From NCBI GenBank assembly GCA_019658995.1, contig JAIFWN010000001.1, positions 84,852 to 121,467 on the forward strand: 36,616 nt of DNA, given 5' to 3'. A model generated the notes under the pieces. The model saw only the letters and a program-made list of their open reading frames with translations. It searched no databases and was not told the origin of the DNA. Both the position numbers and the translations under genes were made by a program. This DNA is from Candidatus Parcubacteria bacterium (lineage in GTDB: Bacteria; Patescibacteriota; Minisyncoccia; Phycocordibacterales; Zambryskibacteraceae). Positions 1-8,349 of this stretch are shown piece after piece (position 1 is the first letter of the stretch; each line of letters begins with the position of its first letter).

Positions 1-612
1 GGAGAATATTTGGCGGGCACTGCCGAGGTTGCGACTATGGGCTATCACATGGATGAAGTCTTGGACAAGAAGGATTTCCCCAAAAAATATTTATCCTTCT
101 CCCCATGTTTCCGCAGAGAAGCCGGAAGTCATGCCAAAGACGTTAAGGGTCTCATCCGCGTTCATGAATTTTTCAAAGTAGAGCAGGTGGTGCTCTGCGA
201 GGCCTCTCACGAAGAATCAGTCAAGTATCATGAGGAGCTGAACAGGAACACGGAGGAGTTTGTCGAATCTCTCGGTATTCCATATCACACGGTGGTGAAC
301 TGCGGCGGCGATCTGGGTCTCGGACAGGTCAAGAAATATGACATCGAGCTTTGGGTTCCGCTGGAAAACACATATCGCGAAATTTCTTCGGCCTCATATT
401 TCCACGACTTCCAGACCAGACGCCTAAATATTCGCTACAAAGATGACAGCGGTAAGACCACTTATGCCCATTCGCTCAACTCCACCGCCGCTCCGACCCC
501 GCGCATTCTCGTCTCTCTTGTCGAAAACTTCCAGCAAGCCGACGGCTCGGTAAAGATCCCCGAGGTTCTCGTGCCTTATATGAATGGCAAGCATGAAATT
601 AGTAGGAAGTAG
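1..612 (+). CDS. serS: Seryl-tRNA synthetase, C-terminal part (5' truncated by window edge)
   Basis: Frame is open from base 1 (GEYLAGTAEVATMGYHMDEVL...). Class II aaRS motifs are visible: FSPCFRREAGSHAKDVKGLIRVHEFFKVE and EISSASYFHDFQTRRLNIRYK...HSLNSTA, typical of SerRS. Confidence 0.95.
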   Translation, partial: GEYLAGTAEVATMGYHMDEVLDKKDFPKKYLSFSPCFRREAGSHAKDVKGLIRVHEFFKVEQVVLCEASHEESVKYHEELNRNTEEFVESLGIPYHTVVNCGGDLGLGQVKKYDIELWVPLENTYREISSASYFHDFQTRRLNIRYKDDSGKTTYAHSLNSTAAPTPRILVSLVENFQQADGSVKIPEVLVPYMNGKHEISRK

Positions 613-1417
613 GGAGGCGGTACGGTCTCCGGAATTGCATAAGAAGAAGGAAAGGGTCAAGAAGGCTCGCTATGCCCTTTACGCAATCCTCATTGCAATT
701 TTCATCGTAGGGCCAGTCTTCACCCTGCGTAGCAAGAGTCTGCAGATCAGAAGTGTGAGCCTTGAAGGCAACCAAGTCACGAAGGAGGATGATATCAGGC
801 GCATAGTAACCGAGAGTCTCGACGGCAAATATCTCTGGATCATACCGAAGTCTAGCAGTCTGCTGTTTCAGAGGAGCACAATCGAGCGGGGTCTACTTGC
901 GGCTCTGCCGCGTCTGGCTTCGGCCGATGCATCACTTTCGGATACCAAGACTCTCAGGGTCGCCGTCACGGAGCGTACGCCTTATGCCTTGTACTGCTCA
1001 GACATATCCAATGCGGAGAACCCGGCTGAATGCTTTTTCCTCGACGAGACCGGATACATTTTTTCCGAGGCTCCTGATTTCTCCGGAGGAGTCTATATGG
1101 TATATGCGGCGGATCCTCCGTTTGACCCGCCTCTCCGTAGGCGGTTTCTACCAGACCAGAGTTTCAAAAATCTCGATAAATTCGCAAGAGATCTGGTGAA
1201 GCTAAGACTCGAGCCGCTTGTGGTGGTGAGGAAACACGATGAATACGATGCCCTGCTAAGGAGCGGTCCTGTATTGAAATGGAAGTCTGGCCAAGATCTC
1301 GAGCATCTTGCTCTTGATCTCGAAGCTTTCCTCAATGAGTCCAAGATGAAGGCGGGCGACATCTCCAAACTCCAATATCTCGATCTCAGATTCGACAATA
1401 AAGTCTTCTACAGATGA
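584..1417 (+). CDS. ftsQ: FtsQ-like POTRA-domain membrane protein
   Basis: N-terminal basic segment, one TM helix (ALYAILIAIFIVGPVFTL), then a POTRA-like segment (IRSVSLEGNQVTKEDDIRRIV...LRVAVTERTPYALYC). Start overlaps the serS end; ATG at 593 is an alternative start. Confidence 0.7.
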   Translation: MASMKLVGSREAVRSPELHKKKERVKKARYALYAILIAIFIVGPVFTLRSKSLQIRSVSLEGNQVTKEDDIRRIVTESLDGKYLWIIPKSSSLLFQRSTIERGLLAALPRLASADASLSDTKTLRVAVTERTPYALYCSDISNAENPAECFFLDETGYIFSEAPDFSGGVYMVYAADPPFDPPLRRRFLPDQSFKNLDKFARDLVKLRLEPLVVVRKHDEYDALLRSGPVLKWKSGQDLEHLALDLEAFLNESKMKAGDISKLQYLDLRFDNKVFYR

Positions 1418-2352
1418 AGCCGCCGATTTTTGCACTTGCGCCTATGGCGGATGTCACCGATGCAGCTTTCCGCCGGATTATCGCCAAGTACGGCAAGCCC
1501 GACATGATGTATACCGAATTCGTCTCGGCTGACGGCTTGGCCCTGGCGCCGGAGGAAGGAAGGAATAAACTTTTGGTAGATTTGGAATATTCGGAAGCGG
1601 AGCGTCCTATAATCGCTCAATTTTTCACCGCCCATCCCGAGAATATGAAGAGGGCCGCCGCGCTCGCCCGTGAGATGGGCTTCGATGGGGTAGATATAAA
1701 CATGGGATGCCCTCAGGAAAATGTAGTTCACCAAGGGGCTGGCGCCTGTCTTATCAAGGATCCCAAACTTGCGCGCGAGATCATAAGGGGGGCTTTGGAA
1801 GGAGCGGGGGATTTGCCGGTCTCTGTGAAGACTCGCCTGGGATTCAATAAGGATGAGCTTGAGGAGTGGCTGCCGGAACTCCTTAAGGAAGATTTGGCGC
1901 ACATCACTATCCACGCCAGGACGAAAAAGGATATGAGCAAGGTGCCGGCCCGCTGGGAGAGGGTGAAGAAGGCGGTTGAGATTCGCAATGCACTCGGATC
2001 AAAAACAAAGATACTCGGTAATGGCGATGTCGTAGACATTGACGACGCAAGGAGGAAATGTGATGAAACGGGAGCAGACGGAGTTATGCTCGGCCGCGCC
2101 ATCTTCGGCAATCCGTGGCTCTTCTCGGAACATATTCCGACTCTGCAGGAGAAGTTAGAGGTAATGGTCGAGCATACAAAACTTTTCGAAGAACTTCTTG
2201 GTAAGCACAAGAGCTTCAATATTATGAAGAAGCACTACAAGGCCTATGTGAACGGCTTTGATGGAGCGGTTGAGCTTAGGATCAGGCTTATGGCTGCGGA
2301 AAATGCCGGCGAGGTGGAGGGGATCATAAATACCTATATTCTTAGCCGTTGA
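1414..2352 (+). CDS. dus: tRNA-dihydrouridine synthase family protein
   Basis: LAPMADVTDAAFRRI, DINMGCPQENVVHQGAGACLI, VKTRLG, ITIHARTKKDMSK and GNGDV are characteristic Dus motifs. ATGA overlap with the upstream ORF. Confidence 0.9.
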   Translation: MKPPIFALAPMADVTDAAFRRIIAKYGKPDMMYTEFVSADGLALAPEEGRNKLLVDLEYSEAERPIIAQFFTAHPENMKRAAALAREMGFDGVDINMGCPQENVVHQGAGACLIKDPKLAREIIRGALEGAGDLPVSVKTRLGFNKDELEEWLPELLKEDLAHITIHARTKKDMSKVPARWERVKKAVEIRNALGSKTKILGNGDVVDIDDARRKCDETGADGVMLGRAIFGNPWLFSEHIPTLQEKLEVMVEHTKLFEELLGKHKSFNIMKKHYKAYVNGFDGAVELRIRLMAAENAGEVEGIINTYILSR

Positions 2353-2384
2353 TTTTGACACTTTTGAATATTTGTGTTTTTGTG

Positions 2385-2412
2385 TTGACAAATATCTTAG
2401 TTGTGATATACT
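2385..2412 (+). promoter_or_regulatory. Predicted sigma70-type promoter
   Basis: TTGACA (2385-2390), 16-nt spacer, TATACT (2407-2412). Confidence 0.6.
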
Positions 2413-2419
2413 TATATGT

Positions 2420-2742
2420 GCAGTAGGGGACTTGATAGTGCCCCGTGCATGTACCTTCAACCATCGAGGTTGTCCATGCGACCGACAAGTACCGCTCCGC
2501 CCAGCCGTGCCAGTACCAGTCTGAATCGCCGCTTGTACACCACGTTCGCCGCGCGCGGCACCGGCTGACCTCGGCAGGTCGGCTCGACGCTCCACGCAGT
2601 ACCGGCGGGTCGCGGGTCATCGAAACTGTCTGTTCGGATTGTTAATATCCGTCGATGCCCGCGGCTCCGCCGCATCCACTTTCACTCATCTGTCCGATAC
2701 CGGACGGAATCATCCCCTGACCTTGGTCAGGGTTTCATTTTA
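2420..2742 (+). ncRNA. Putative structured leader RNA or small ncRNA ending in an intrinsic terminator
   Basis: No convincing CDS. Successive hairpins: GCATG...CAACC/GGTTG...CATGC (2447-2479), GCTGACCT-CGGC-AGGTCGGC (2564-2583), GCGGC-TCC-GCCGC (2661-2673), GTCCG-ATAC-CGGAC (2692-2705), then the terminator at 2715-2742. Confidence 0.4.
2715..2742 (+). terminator. Intrinsic terminator-like hairpin
   Basis: CCCTGACC TT GGTCAGGG followed by TTTCATTTTAT. Confidence 0.6.
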
Positions 2743-2885
2743 TACACATCAGAAAGGCTTCTATGGCGACTGTTACCCATGTAATTATCATTGACTCAGC
2801 ACGTCTTTCGTGCTAGGAAGAGGCCAGAAACCTCTTTTGATCTTCGTCAAGAAACCACTTCACTGAACGACAAAGGAGCCCAACC

Positions 2886-4229
2886 ATGCGGACAAGGTTG
2901 TACGTATGTGCGGCCTTGGCCGCAGTCTTCACTCTGGCGGGTGCGTGCGATAGATCGCCCACCCAGCCGAACATCACCATCAGGATCGGTATCAACAACG
3001 GCAACGACGGCGGTGTCTTAGGCACCGGCGGCGGTAACACTCCCTCCGGCTGCTCGATCAATTTGACCATCAGCGGAGTCGCTGTGGGACCGAGCGGCAG
3101 CTCGACGTGGCAGTTTGGCGAGCGGCGCAACTACACCGGCTCGTTCACTACCAACCCGTTTAGCTGTGCCAAGCCGGAGGACTTCATGTTCACGTCTTCG
3201 GCGCCCGGTATCATCGGGATCGATGCTGTGACAGGTCAGGCCACCGCAGATAACACACCCGGACAGGCCACTCTCTGTTTTGTTTACAGGCCTGATCCTC
3301 AGAACATCCGGGCCTGCACACCGCCGCAGACGGTAGTCGGACCGACCGGCGGTAACCCCTCAATCAGCCCTATCGGTCAAATCTCGACCGGGAACCTCTG
3401 TCAGAGAATCTTCAACGGGGCGATAAACCCGCCTGGAACAGCGGGTACTTGGTCGATTGAAGGTTCAACCTTAGTTACGGTGAATCCGACGACCGGTGCC
3501 GGATCAGTTACGCAGTCAGGCGTGTCCGGATCGGCGACGCTTGTCTTCACAATGACGAACGGCACGCGAATCACAACGCCGCTCACATTCGTGGCTACGG
3601 ACTGTACCGCTCCGCCTCCGACGGCTACCTTTACCTTCAGCTTGCCGAGCATCTGCCTGAGCACGATTGCAGGTTCGCCGACGACAGCGGACTTCACCAT
3701 CACGGTGATAGTGCCCGGGATCAGTAATCCGGGTGTGAACATCACTTCGTCGAATACGTCGGTGGTAACGGTTGTGCCGGTCGGTTCCAGCACTGGTACG
3801 ACTACGACCTGGAGAGTCACTCTGTCCGGACCGGGCAATGCCAATCTCACGGCGTCGGTCCTTGGTATAAGCGGTGTTGGTTCATTGCCCGTGCAGGTGC
3901 TTACTACGGCCTGCCCTGGCGGTGGAAATTCGATCAGTTACTCTCCTCCGGGAGGTACGGTCGGAACCACAGTGCCAAACCCCGGTACACTCACTTCTGT
4001 TTGTATCCTGGGTACCGGTACGATCACCTGCAATCCGTTCTACACATCGAACCATCCGGAGCTCATCGACGTCTTCGGTAACGGAGTGACGCCTATCAAC
4101 GGCTTCAACTTCAGAACCGGCATGACGGCGACGATCACCAGAATAGCGAACACAACCATCGATGTGGAGATCTGCGTGCAGTGGTCTGTGACGGAAGTCA
4201 GCCCAAGATTCTGTCGCAATTGGCGATGA
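2886..4229 (+). CDS. Secreted or lipoprotein-like protein with repeated Ig-like (BIG2-like) domains
   Basis: RBS AAAGGAG upstream of ATG. Signal peptide MRTRLYVCAALAAVFTLAGAC with a near-lipobox. Thr/Ser/Gly-rich beta-type repeats (e.g. SSAPGIIGIDAVTGQATADNTPGQATLCF). Followed by a terminator. Confidence 0.7.
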   Translation: MRTRLYVCAALAAVFTLAGACDRSPTQPNITIRIGINNGNDGGVLGTGGGNTPSGCSINLTISGVAVGPSGSSTWQFGERRNYTGSFTTNPFSCAKPEDFMFTSSAPGIIGIDAVTGQATADNTPGQATLCFVYRPDPQNIRACTPPQTVVGPTGGNPSISPIGQISTGNLCQRIFNGAINPPGTAGTWSIEGSTLVTVNPTTGAGSVTQSGVSGSATLVFTMTNGTRITTPLTFVATDCTAPPPTATFTFSLPSICLSTIAGSPTTADFTITVIVPGISNPGVNITSSNTSVVTVVPVGSSTGTTTTWRVTLSGPGNANLTASVLGISGVGSLPVQVLTTACPGGGNSISYSPPGGTVGTTVPNPGTLTSVCILGTGTITCNPFYTSNHPELIDVFGNGVTPINGFNFRTGMTATITRIANTTIDVEICVQWSVTEVSPRFCRNWR

Positions 4230-4235
4230 TCCCTA

Positions 4236-4272
4236 ACCCCCGGAGATAGCAATATCTCTGGGGATTTTTATT
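4236..4272 (+). terminator. Intrinsic terminator
   Basis: CCCCGGAGATA GCAA TATCTCTGGGG followed by ATTTTTATTT. Confidence 0.8.
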
Positions 4273-4289
4273 TCTGATATACTTTCCGC

Positions 4290-5312
4290 ATGTCTGTGCT
4301 TTACCGCAAATATAGGCCCAGAAGCTGGAAGGATGTGACCGGCCAGGAGGCGGTTGTCAGCGTCTTAAGCAATGAAATCAACCTCGGTTCTGTCGCCCAT
4401 GCCTATCTCTTTGCGGGCTCCAGGGGGACGGGCAAGACCTCCGTGGCCAGGATATTCGCCGCCGAATTGGGTACGTCTCCGAACGATATTTATGAGATAG
4501 ATGCGGCATCCAATACCAGCGTCGAGGATATCCGGTCGCTCAATGAGGCTGTGCACACCTTGCCATTCGAATCAAAATACAAAGTTTACATTCTCGACGA
4601 GGCCCACATGCTCAGCAAGAGTGCCTGGAACGCATTTCTCAAAACTCTGGAGGAGCCTCCTGCGCATGTCATATTCATTCTTGCTACGACCGAACTGGAA
4701 AAAGTTCCTGAGACGGTACAGAGCCGGTGTCAGGCATTCGTCTTCAAGCGTCCGAGTCAGAAGATTCTCAGAGATTTCGCCATTCATATATCCAAAGAAG
4801 AGGGAAGAGGACTCGAGCCGGAAGCGGCTGAGCTGGTCTCCCTACTGGGTGACGGTTCCTTCCGTGATACGCATGGAATCCTTGAGAAAGTATTTTCGAG
4901 CACCAAGGAAAAAAATATAAGCAGGGAAGAAGTCGAAAGGGTCACCGGCGCTCCGAGAGCCGGACTAGTGCGAGATGTCCTGGCCTCGATAGTCGGACAA
5001 GATATCGAGAAGGGAATGAAGGCTATCGCAGAAGCCAGGAGGGATAATACCGATATTAAGATCTTCGCGCGCCTCATCCTGGAGCATTTGCGATACCTCT
5101 TCCTCATTCGTCTCAAAGCCGGGCTCGATGATTATATATTGGAAGAAACTTCGGAAGATGATTTCAAATTTCTCAAAGATCTGGCACAGAAGGCTGATAA
5201 GCATTTAACCGCCGAGGTGCTGGTGAAATTCATCGAGGCCGCTGACTCCGCGGGGCGTTCAAGCATTCCGGAACTTTCCCTCGAGATTGCTCTGACCGAG
5301 AGTATTCAATAA
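4290..5312 (+). CDS. dnaX: DNA polymerase III gamma/tau subunit (short form)
   Basis: MSVLYRKYRPRSWKDVTGQE, Walker A AGSRGTGKTSVAR, YILDEAHMLSKSAWNAFLKTLEEPP, ATTELEKVPETVQSRCQAFVFKR. Confidence 0.95.
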   Translation: MSVLYRKYRPRSWKDVTGQEAVVSVLSNEINLGSVAHAYLFAGSRGTGKTSVARIFAAELGTSPNDIYEIDAASNTSVEDIRSLNEAVHTLPFESKYKVYILDEAHMLSKSAWNAFLKTLEEPPAHVIFILATTELEKVPETVQSRCQAFVFKRPSQKILRDFAIHISKEEGRGLEPEAAELVSLLGDGSFRDTHGILEKVFSSTKEKNISREEVERVTGAPRAGLVRDVLASIVGQDIEKGMKAIAEARRDNTDIKIFARLILEHLRYLFLIRLKAGLDDYILEETSEDDFKFLKDLAQKADKHLTAEVLVKFIEAADSAGRSSIPELSLEIALTESIQ

Positions 5313-5363
5313 ATATAGAAATTGATTAATGGTGTTTTAGCCTGACTGGAGTATGCTTAAGTC

Positions 5364-5819
5364 ATGGCACACAAACTTACATTATTCCTACTCCGCATTT
5401 CTTTGGGATGGTACATGTTTTACGCCGGGATTACCAAAGTGATCGATCCGGCATGGTCTGCCGAAGGGTATCTTAAGGGAGCAAAATTACTGCCCGGATT
5501 CTATATGTGGTTAACATCGCCAGGGATTATGCCGGTAGTAAATTTCATAAATGAATGGGGTCTGACGCTTCTTGGGGTTTCGCTTATCTTGGGAATCTTT
5601 ATCAAATACTCCGCACCTCTCGGAGTTTTGCTTATGCTCCTCTACTACATCCCCCTAGGTATTATCCACCCAGACGCCCACTCGCTCATTGTAGATCAGC
5701 ATGTGGTATTCGGACTTCTTATGATCTATTTTACTCTTGTGGGAGCTGGTAAGGTATGGGGTCTCGACGGCCGTATTGGTAAATTAAAAAATCCTTGGCT
5801 TTCTCAGAAAGGGGAATAG
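5364..5819 (+). CDS. DoxX-family membrane protein
   Basis: Four hydrophobic segments; LLRISLGWYMFYAGITKVIDPAW start is typical of DoxX/DoxD-like proteins. Confidence 0.7.
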   Translation: MAHKLTLFLLRISLGWYMFYAGITKVIDPAWSAEGYLKGAKLLPGFYMWLTSPGIMPVVNFINEWGLTLLGVSLILGIFIKYSAPLGVLLMLLYYIPLGIIHPDAHSLIVDQHVVFGLLMIYFTLVGAGKVWGLDGRIGKLKNPWLSQKGE

Positions 5820-5937
5820 AAACGATTCAAAAACTAGTCTGATATATCGATAATAATCTGACTTAGCGGTTCTTGGTCTTTTTTTGGTCTCTAGAACTTG
5901 TGCCCAAGGTGGCTGGCTGTCTGGTACGAAGTTGGAA

Positions 5938-6423
5938 CTAATTTAAAAGCTTACGCCACACAAAGCCCTTCTCGCCGTTTGGGGCAGTAGCAGCGCCTGC
6001 TCGTTCGAAATTTTTGTCATATATACCCCAGGAATCCTGGTGAGTTTCTCCGCCGAAGAGTACTATTTCTGTATAACCATCTTTCTTAGCCTCATCAAAT
6101 CTTCTCATGATCAGAGCTTTGCCGATACCTCTACCACGCTCTTTTGCAGCAGCAACATAAAACTCTCCTGGATTACTTGTTGTCGTGTAGCCCTTCATAT
6201 GTTGCGGGGCTCGGCGAATTGCCGCCACCCCAACCACTTCTCCGTTCTCTTCAGCTACAAAGAACTTAAAATTTTGAACCGCCAAATCTGAGTCGTTGCT
6301 AGTATATTTTTGAAGCTTATCCTCTAAATTCTGACGAAAATTGTCATGCCAATATAGATCAAATATTTCTCCGACTGATTCCACGTCTTTTAGCTCAAGT
6401 GACCTGATAGTTCCTCTAAACAT
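5938..6423 (-). CDS. GNAT-family N-acetyltransferase
   Basis: FFVAEENGEVVGVAAIRR and FYVAAAKERGRGIGKALIMRRFDEAKKDGYTEIVLF match the GNAT acetyl-CoA-binding core. Confidence 0.85.
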   Translation of the reverse strand: MFRGTIRSLELKDVESVGEIFDLYWHDNFRQNLEDKLQKYTSNDSDLAVQNFKFFVAEENGEVVGVAAIRRAPQHMKGYTTTSNPGEFYVAAAKERGRGIGKALIMRRFDEAKKDGYTEIVLFGGETHQDSWGIYDKNFERAGAATAPNGEKGFVWRKLLN

Positions 6424-6477
6424 GTATTTAGACTATCACAACGTTTTACCTAGGCAATTCTTGCTTAACCTTGCTAG

Positions 6478-6548
6478 CTGGGAGACAGGGATTCGAACCC
6501 CGATTAAAGGCTTCAAAGGCCTCTGTCCTACCATTAGACGATCTCCCA
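6478..6548 (-). tRNA. tRNA-Gln (anticodon UUG)
   Basis: Reverse complement TGGGAGATCGTCTAATGGTAGGACAGAGGCCTTTGAAGCCTTTAATCGGGGTTCGAATCCCTGTCTCCCAG folds as a cloverleaf. Acceptor TGGGAGA/TCTCCCA, anticodon loop CTTTGAA, T-arm GGTTCGAATCC. CCA not encoded. Confidence 0.93.
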
Positions 6549-6607
6549 ATAAACTTAAAACTATCAAATTCTGACATAATTGAATAGCACGCTTCGTCTT
6601 AAAGCCA

Positions 6608-6793
6608 ATGGAAAACAAAAATCCCAAGATAGATGCCGATGCCATAGTTTCGCCGAAGAACACCAGGAAGCTCTATGGTGACAAGCCCCTTGACCAGGAT
6701 GAACCGGCGGGAGGACAAGGCAGCGATACGCCGACGTCTCTGCCGGAAAGTGTGGACGATATCGATCAAAATATGTTTCCGAGCGCCCCATGA
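6608..6793 (+). CDS. Small hydrophilic hypothetical protein
   Basis: 61-aa ORF whose stop overlaps (ATGA) the next membrane-anchored ORF; no recognised domain. Confidence 0.4.
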   Translation: MENKNPKIDADAIVSPKNTRKLYGDKPLDQDEPAGGQGSDTPTSLPESVDDIDQNMFPSAP

Positions 6794-7230
6794 GCAGAAA
6801 CCTCTTCCTGATCTTTGGCATAGCCGGACTGATAATTTTCAGTTTCCTTGTTGTGCAGAAATTTGGCTCAAAGACTTATGACAATGACGGGGTTGGAATA
6901 CGTTTCCGGTATCCCGATGAGTACAGTCTGGAGAAGGGGAATATAGATGGAGGGTTTGAAATCATCCTTACCAAGGATAAGCCCGGCGGGGAAGCCCCTC
7001 CGGCCATCAGGGTGAGCTTCGCTAAGGATCGTGACCTTCCGTCCGGTATACAGGGTGTTCTTTCCGGTAAGCCTTCAGTGTCCTATAAAACGGACGGGCT
7101 TTATGCCGGCGAGGCCGTATCTGTCTTAAACCGAGGCTACATGATTACCATGAGTGACGAGTACATCACCTCCGATGACCAGATCCGCAAGGATTTCCAG
7201 AAGATTCTGGAAACGGTCGAGTTATATTAG
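6790..7230 (+). CDS. Membrane-anchored hypothetical protein (PsbP-like C-terminal pattern)
   Basis: N-terminal TM (LFLIFGIAGLIIFSFLVV), then GVGIRFRYPDEYSLEK...ILETVELY. Confidence 0.65.
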   Translation: MSRNLFLIFGIAGLIIFSFLVVQKFGSKTYDNDGVGIRFRYPDEYSLEKGNIDGGFEIILTKDKPGGEAPPAIRVSFAKDRDLPSGIQGVLSGKPSVSYKTDGLYAGEAVSVLNRGYMITMSDEYITSDDQIRKDFQKILETVELY

Positions 7231-7281
7231 GGCATTTGTTATATAGTAAGAGAGATAGCTTAAGGACGTTAAGATAATCAT

Positions 7282-7851
7282 ATGAATAGAAACATACTCG
7301 TAGCTCTGGCGGTAATCATCCTGGCTATAGCGGCTTTTGTGTGGTTCAGGAATAGGGATGAGTCTCCTGACACATCTAACCCGGCAGTATTGGGAGAAAC
7401 TACAAGCTGGAAGAGCTTCTCCGATCCTGCCCGGGGCGTAGCCTTCAAATACCCCGAAACTCTCCCGACCAAGTACATACAAGCGGTAGACTGGCCTCCG
7501 CAGGCGGCCGTAGCTACGAGCGCCTATAATTGCACTGAGGGTGGTGCCGAGAGCGAGAGGGCGGGGAAGACCGAGAAAAGAACTATCAACGGCCGAGCAT
7601 ACTGTGTCACTAAGATCATCGGAGCTGCTGCCGGAAGTACTTATACCCAGTATGCTTACGCGGTGGAGAAAGGGGGTAAGACCGTAATCCTCACCTTCAG
7701 TATCCGCACTCCTCAGTGCGCCAACTACGACGAGCCCCAGAAGAGCGAATGCCAGTCCGAGGTTGCGTCTTTCAGCGTAGATAACTTAGTTGACAGCATA
7801 GTCGACACGCTCGAGCTCGGCACTCCGACTCTCGATTACGATAAGGGTTAA
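7282..7851 (+). CDS. Membrane-anchored hypothetical protein, paralogue-like to the preceding ORF
   Basis: N-terminal TM (ILVALAVIILAIAAFVWF), then GVAFKYPETL...FSVDNLVDSIVDTLEL. Confidence 0.7.
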   Translation: MNRNILVALAVIILAIAAFVWFRNRDESPDTSNPAVLGETTSWKSFSDPARGVAFKYPETLPTKYIQAVDWPPQAAVATSAYNCTEGGAESERAGKTEKRTINGRAYCVTKIIGAAAGSTYTQYAYAVEKGGKTVILTFSIRTPQCANYDEPQKSECQSEVASFSVDNLVDSIVDTLELGTPTLDYDKG

Positions 7852-7852
7852 G

Positions 7853-8266
7853 ATGAAACAAGTTTCAATCATACTGGGTGCCGCGATTCTGGCCGGGGGC
7901 ATCGTATTTTTCGCCACCGGACACAAATTGCCGAAGCCGGAAGCTAAAGACTCTGGCACCGGCATCATGGGTGAGGTCAGGCTCGGCCCGACTTGCCCTG
8001 TTCAGAACAATCCGCACAACGAAGAGTGTGCCGATAAGCCGTATCAGACTGACCTCATACTTGTTAATCTCGATGAAGTAGTGATCAAACGGTTCTCTTC
8101 CGGCACGGATGGCAAGTTCAAGATCGACGTTCCACCGGGCGACTATGCCATAAGAAAGGCTTCTTCAGAAAGTGCTCTGTCGAGCTGCGGTCAAAGCGGC
8201 ATAGTGCCCGTGGAAGAGAGCGGATACACGGAAGTGATTGTCTTTTGCGATACGGGAATCAGGTAG
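7853..8266 (+). CDS. Membrane-anchored protein with carboxypeptidase-regulatory-like beta-sandwich
   Basis: N-terminal TM; GIMGEVRLGPTCP...DGKFKIDVPPGDYAIRKAS resembles CarboxypepD_reg-like domains. Confidence 0.65.
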   Translation: MKQVSIILGAAILAGGIVFFATGHKLPKPEAKDSGTGIMGEVRLGPTCPVQNNPHNEECADKPYQTDLILVNLDEVVIKRFSSGTDGKFKIDVPPGDYAIRKASSESALSSCGQSGIVPVEESGYTEVIVFCDTGIR

Positions 8267-8271
8267 CCTTA

Positions 8272-8300
8272 TTGACAATATCATTTCAATAGTATATAGT
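8272..8300 (+). promoter_or_regulatory. Predicted promoter for the DEAD-box helicase
   Basis: TTGACA (8272-8277), 17 nt, TATAGT (8295-8300). Confidence 0.6.
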
Positions 8301-8349
8301 TGAGCACTAACTGAGTCACTCCTTCGGTTTAGTCGACGAGGTTACATAT

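Noticed and set aside
1408-1914. 168-aa minus-strand ORF
   Set aside because: Antisense to the dus gene.
2445-2645. 66-aa ORF in the leader (and overlapping minus-strand ORFs 2155-2675)
   Set aside because: No RBS, unusual composition and no domain; the region is better explained by successive RNA hairpins ending in a terminator.
6341-6574. 77-aa plus-strand ORF
   Set aside because: Runs through the tRNA-Gln gene on the opposite strand; a typical spurious ORF.
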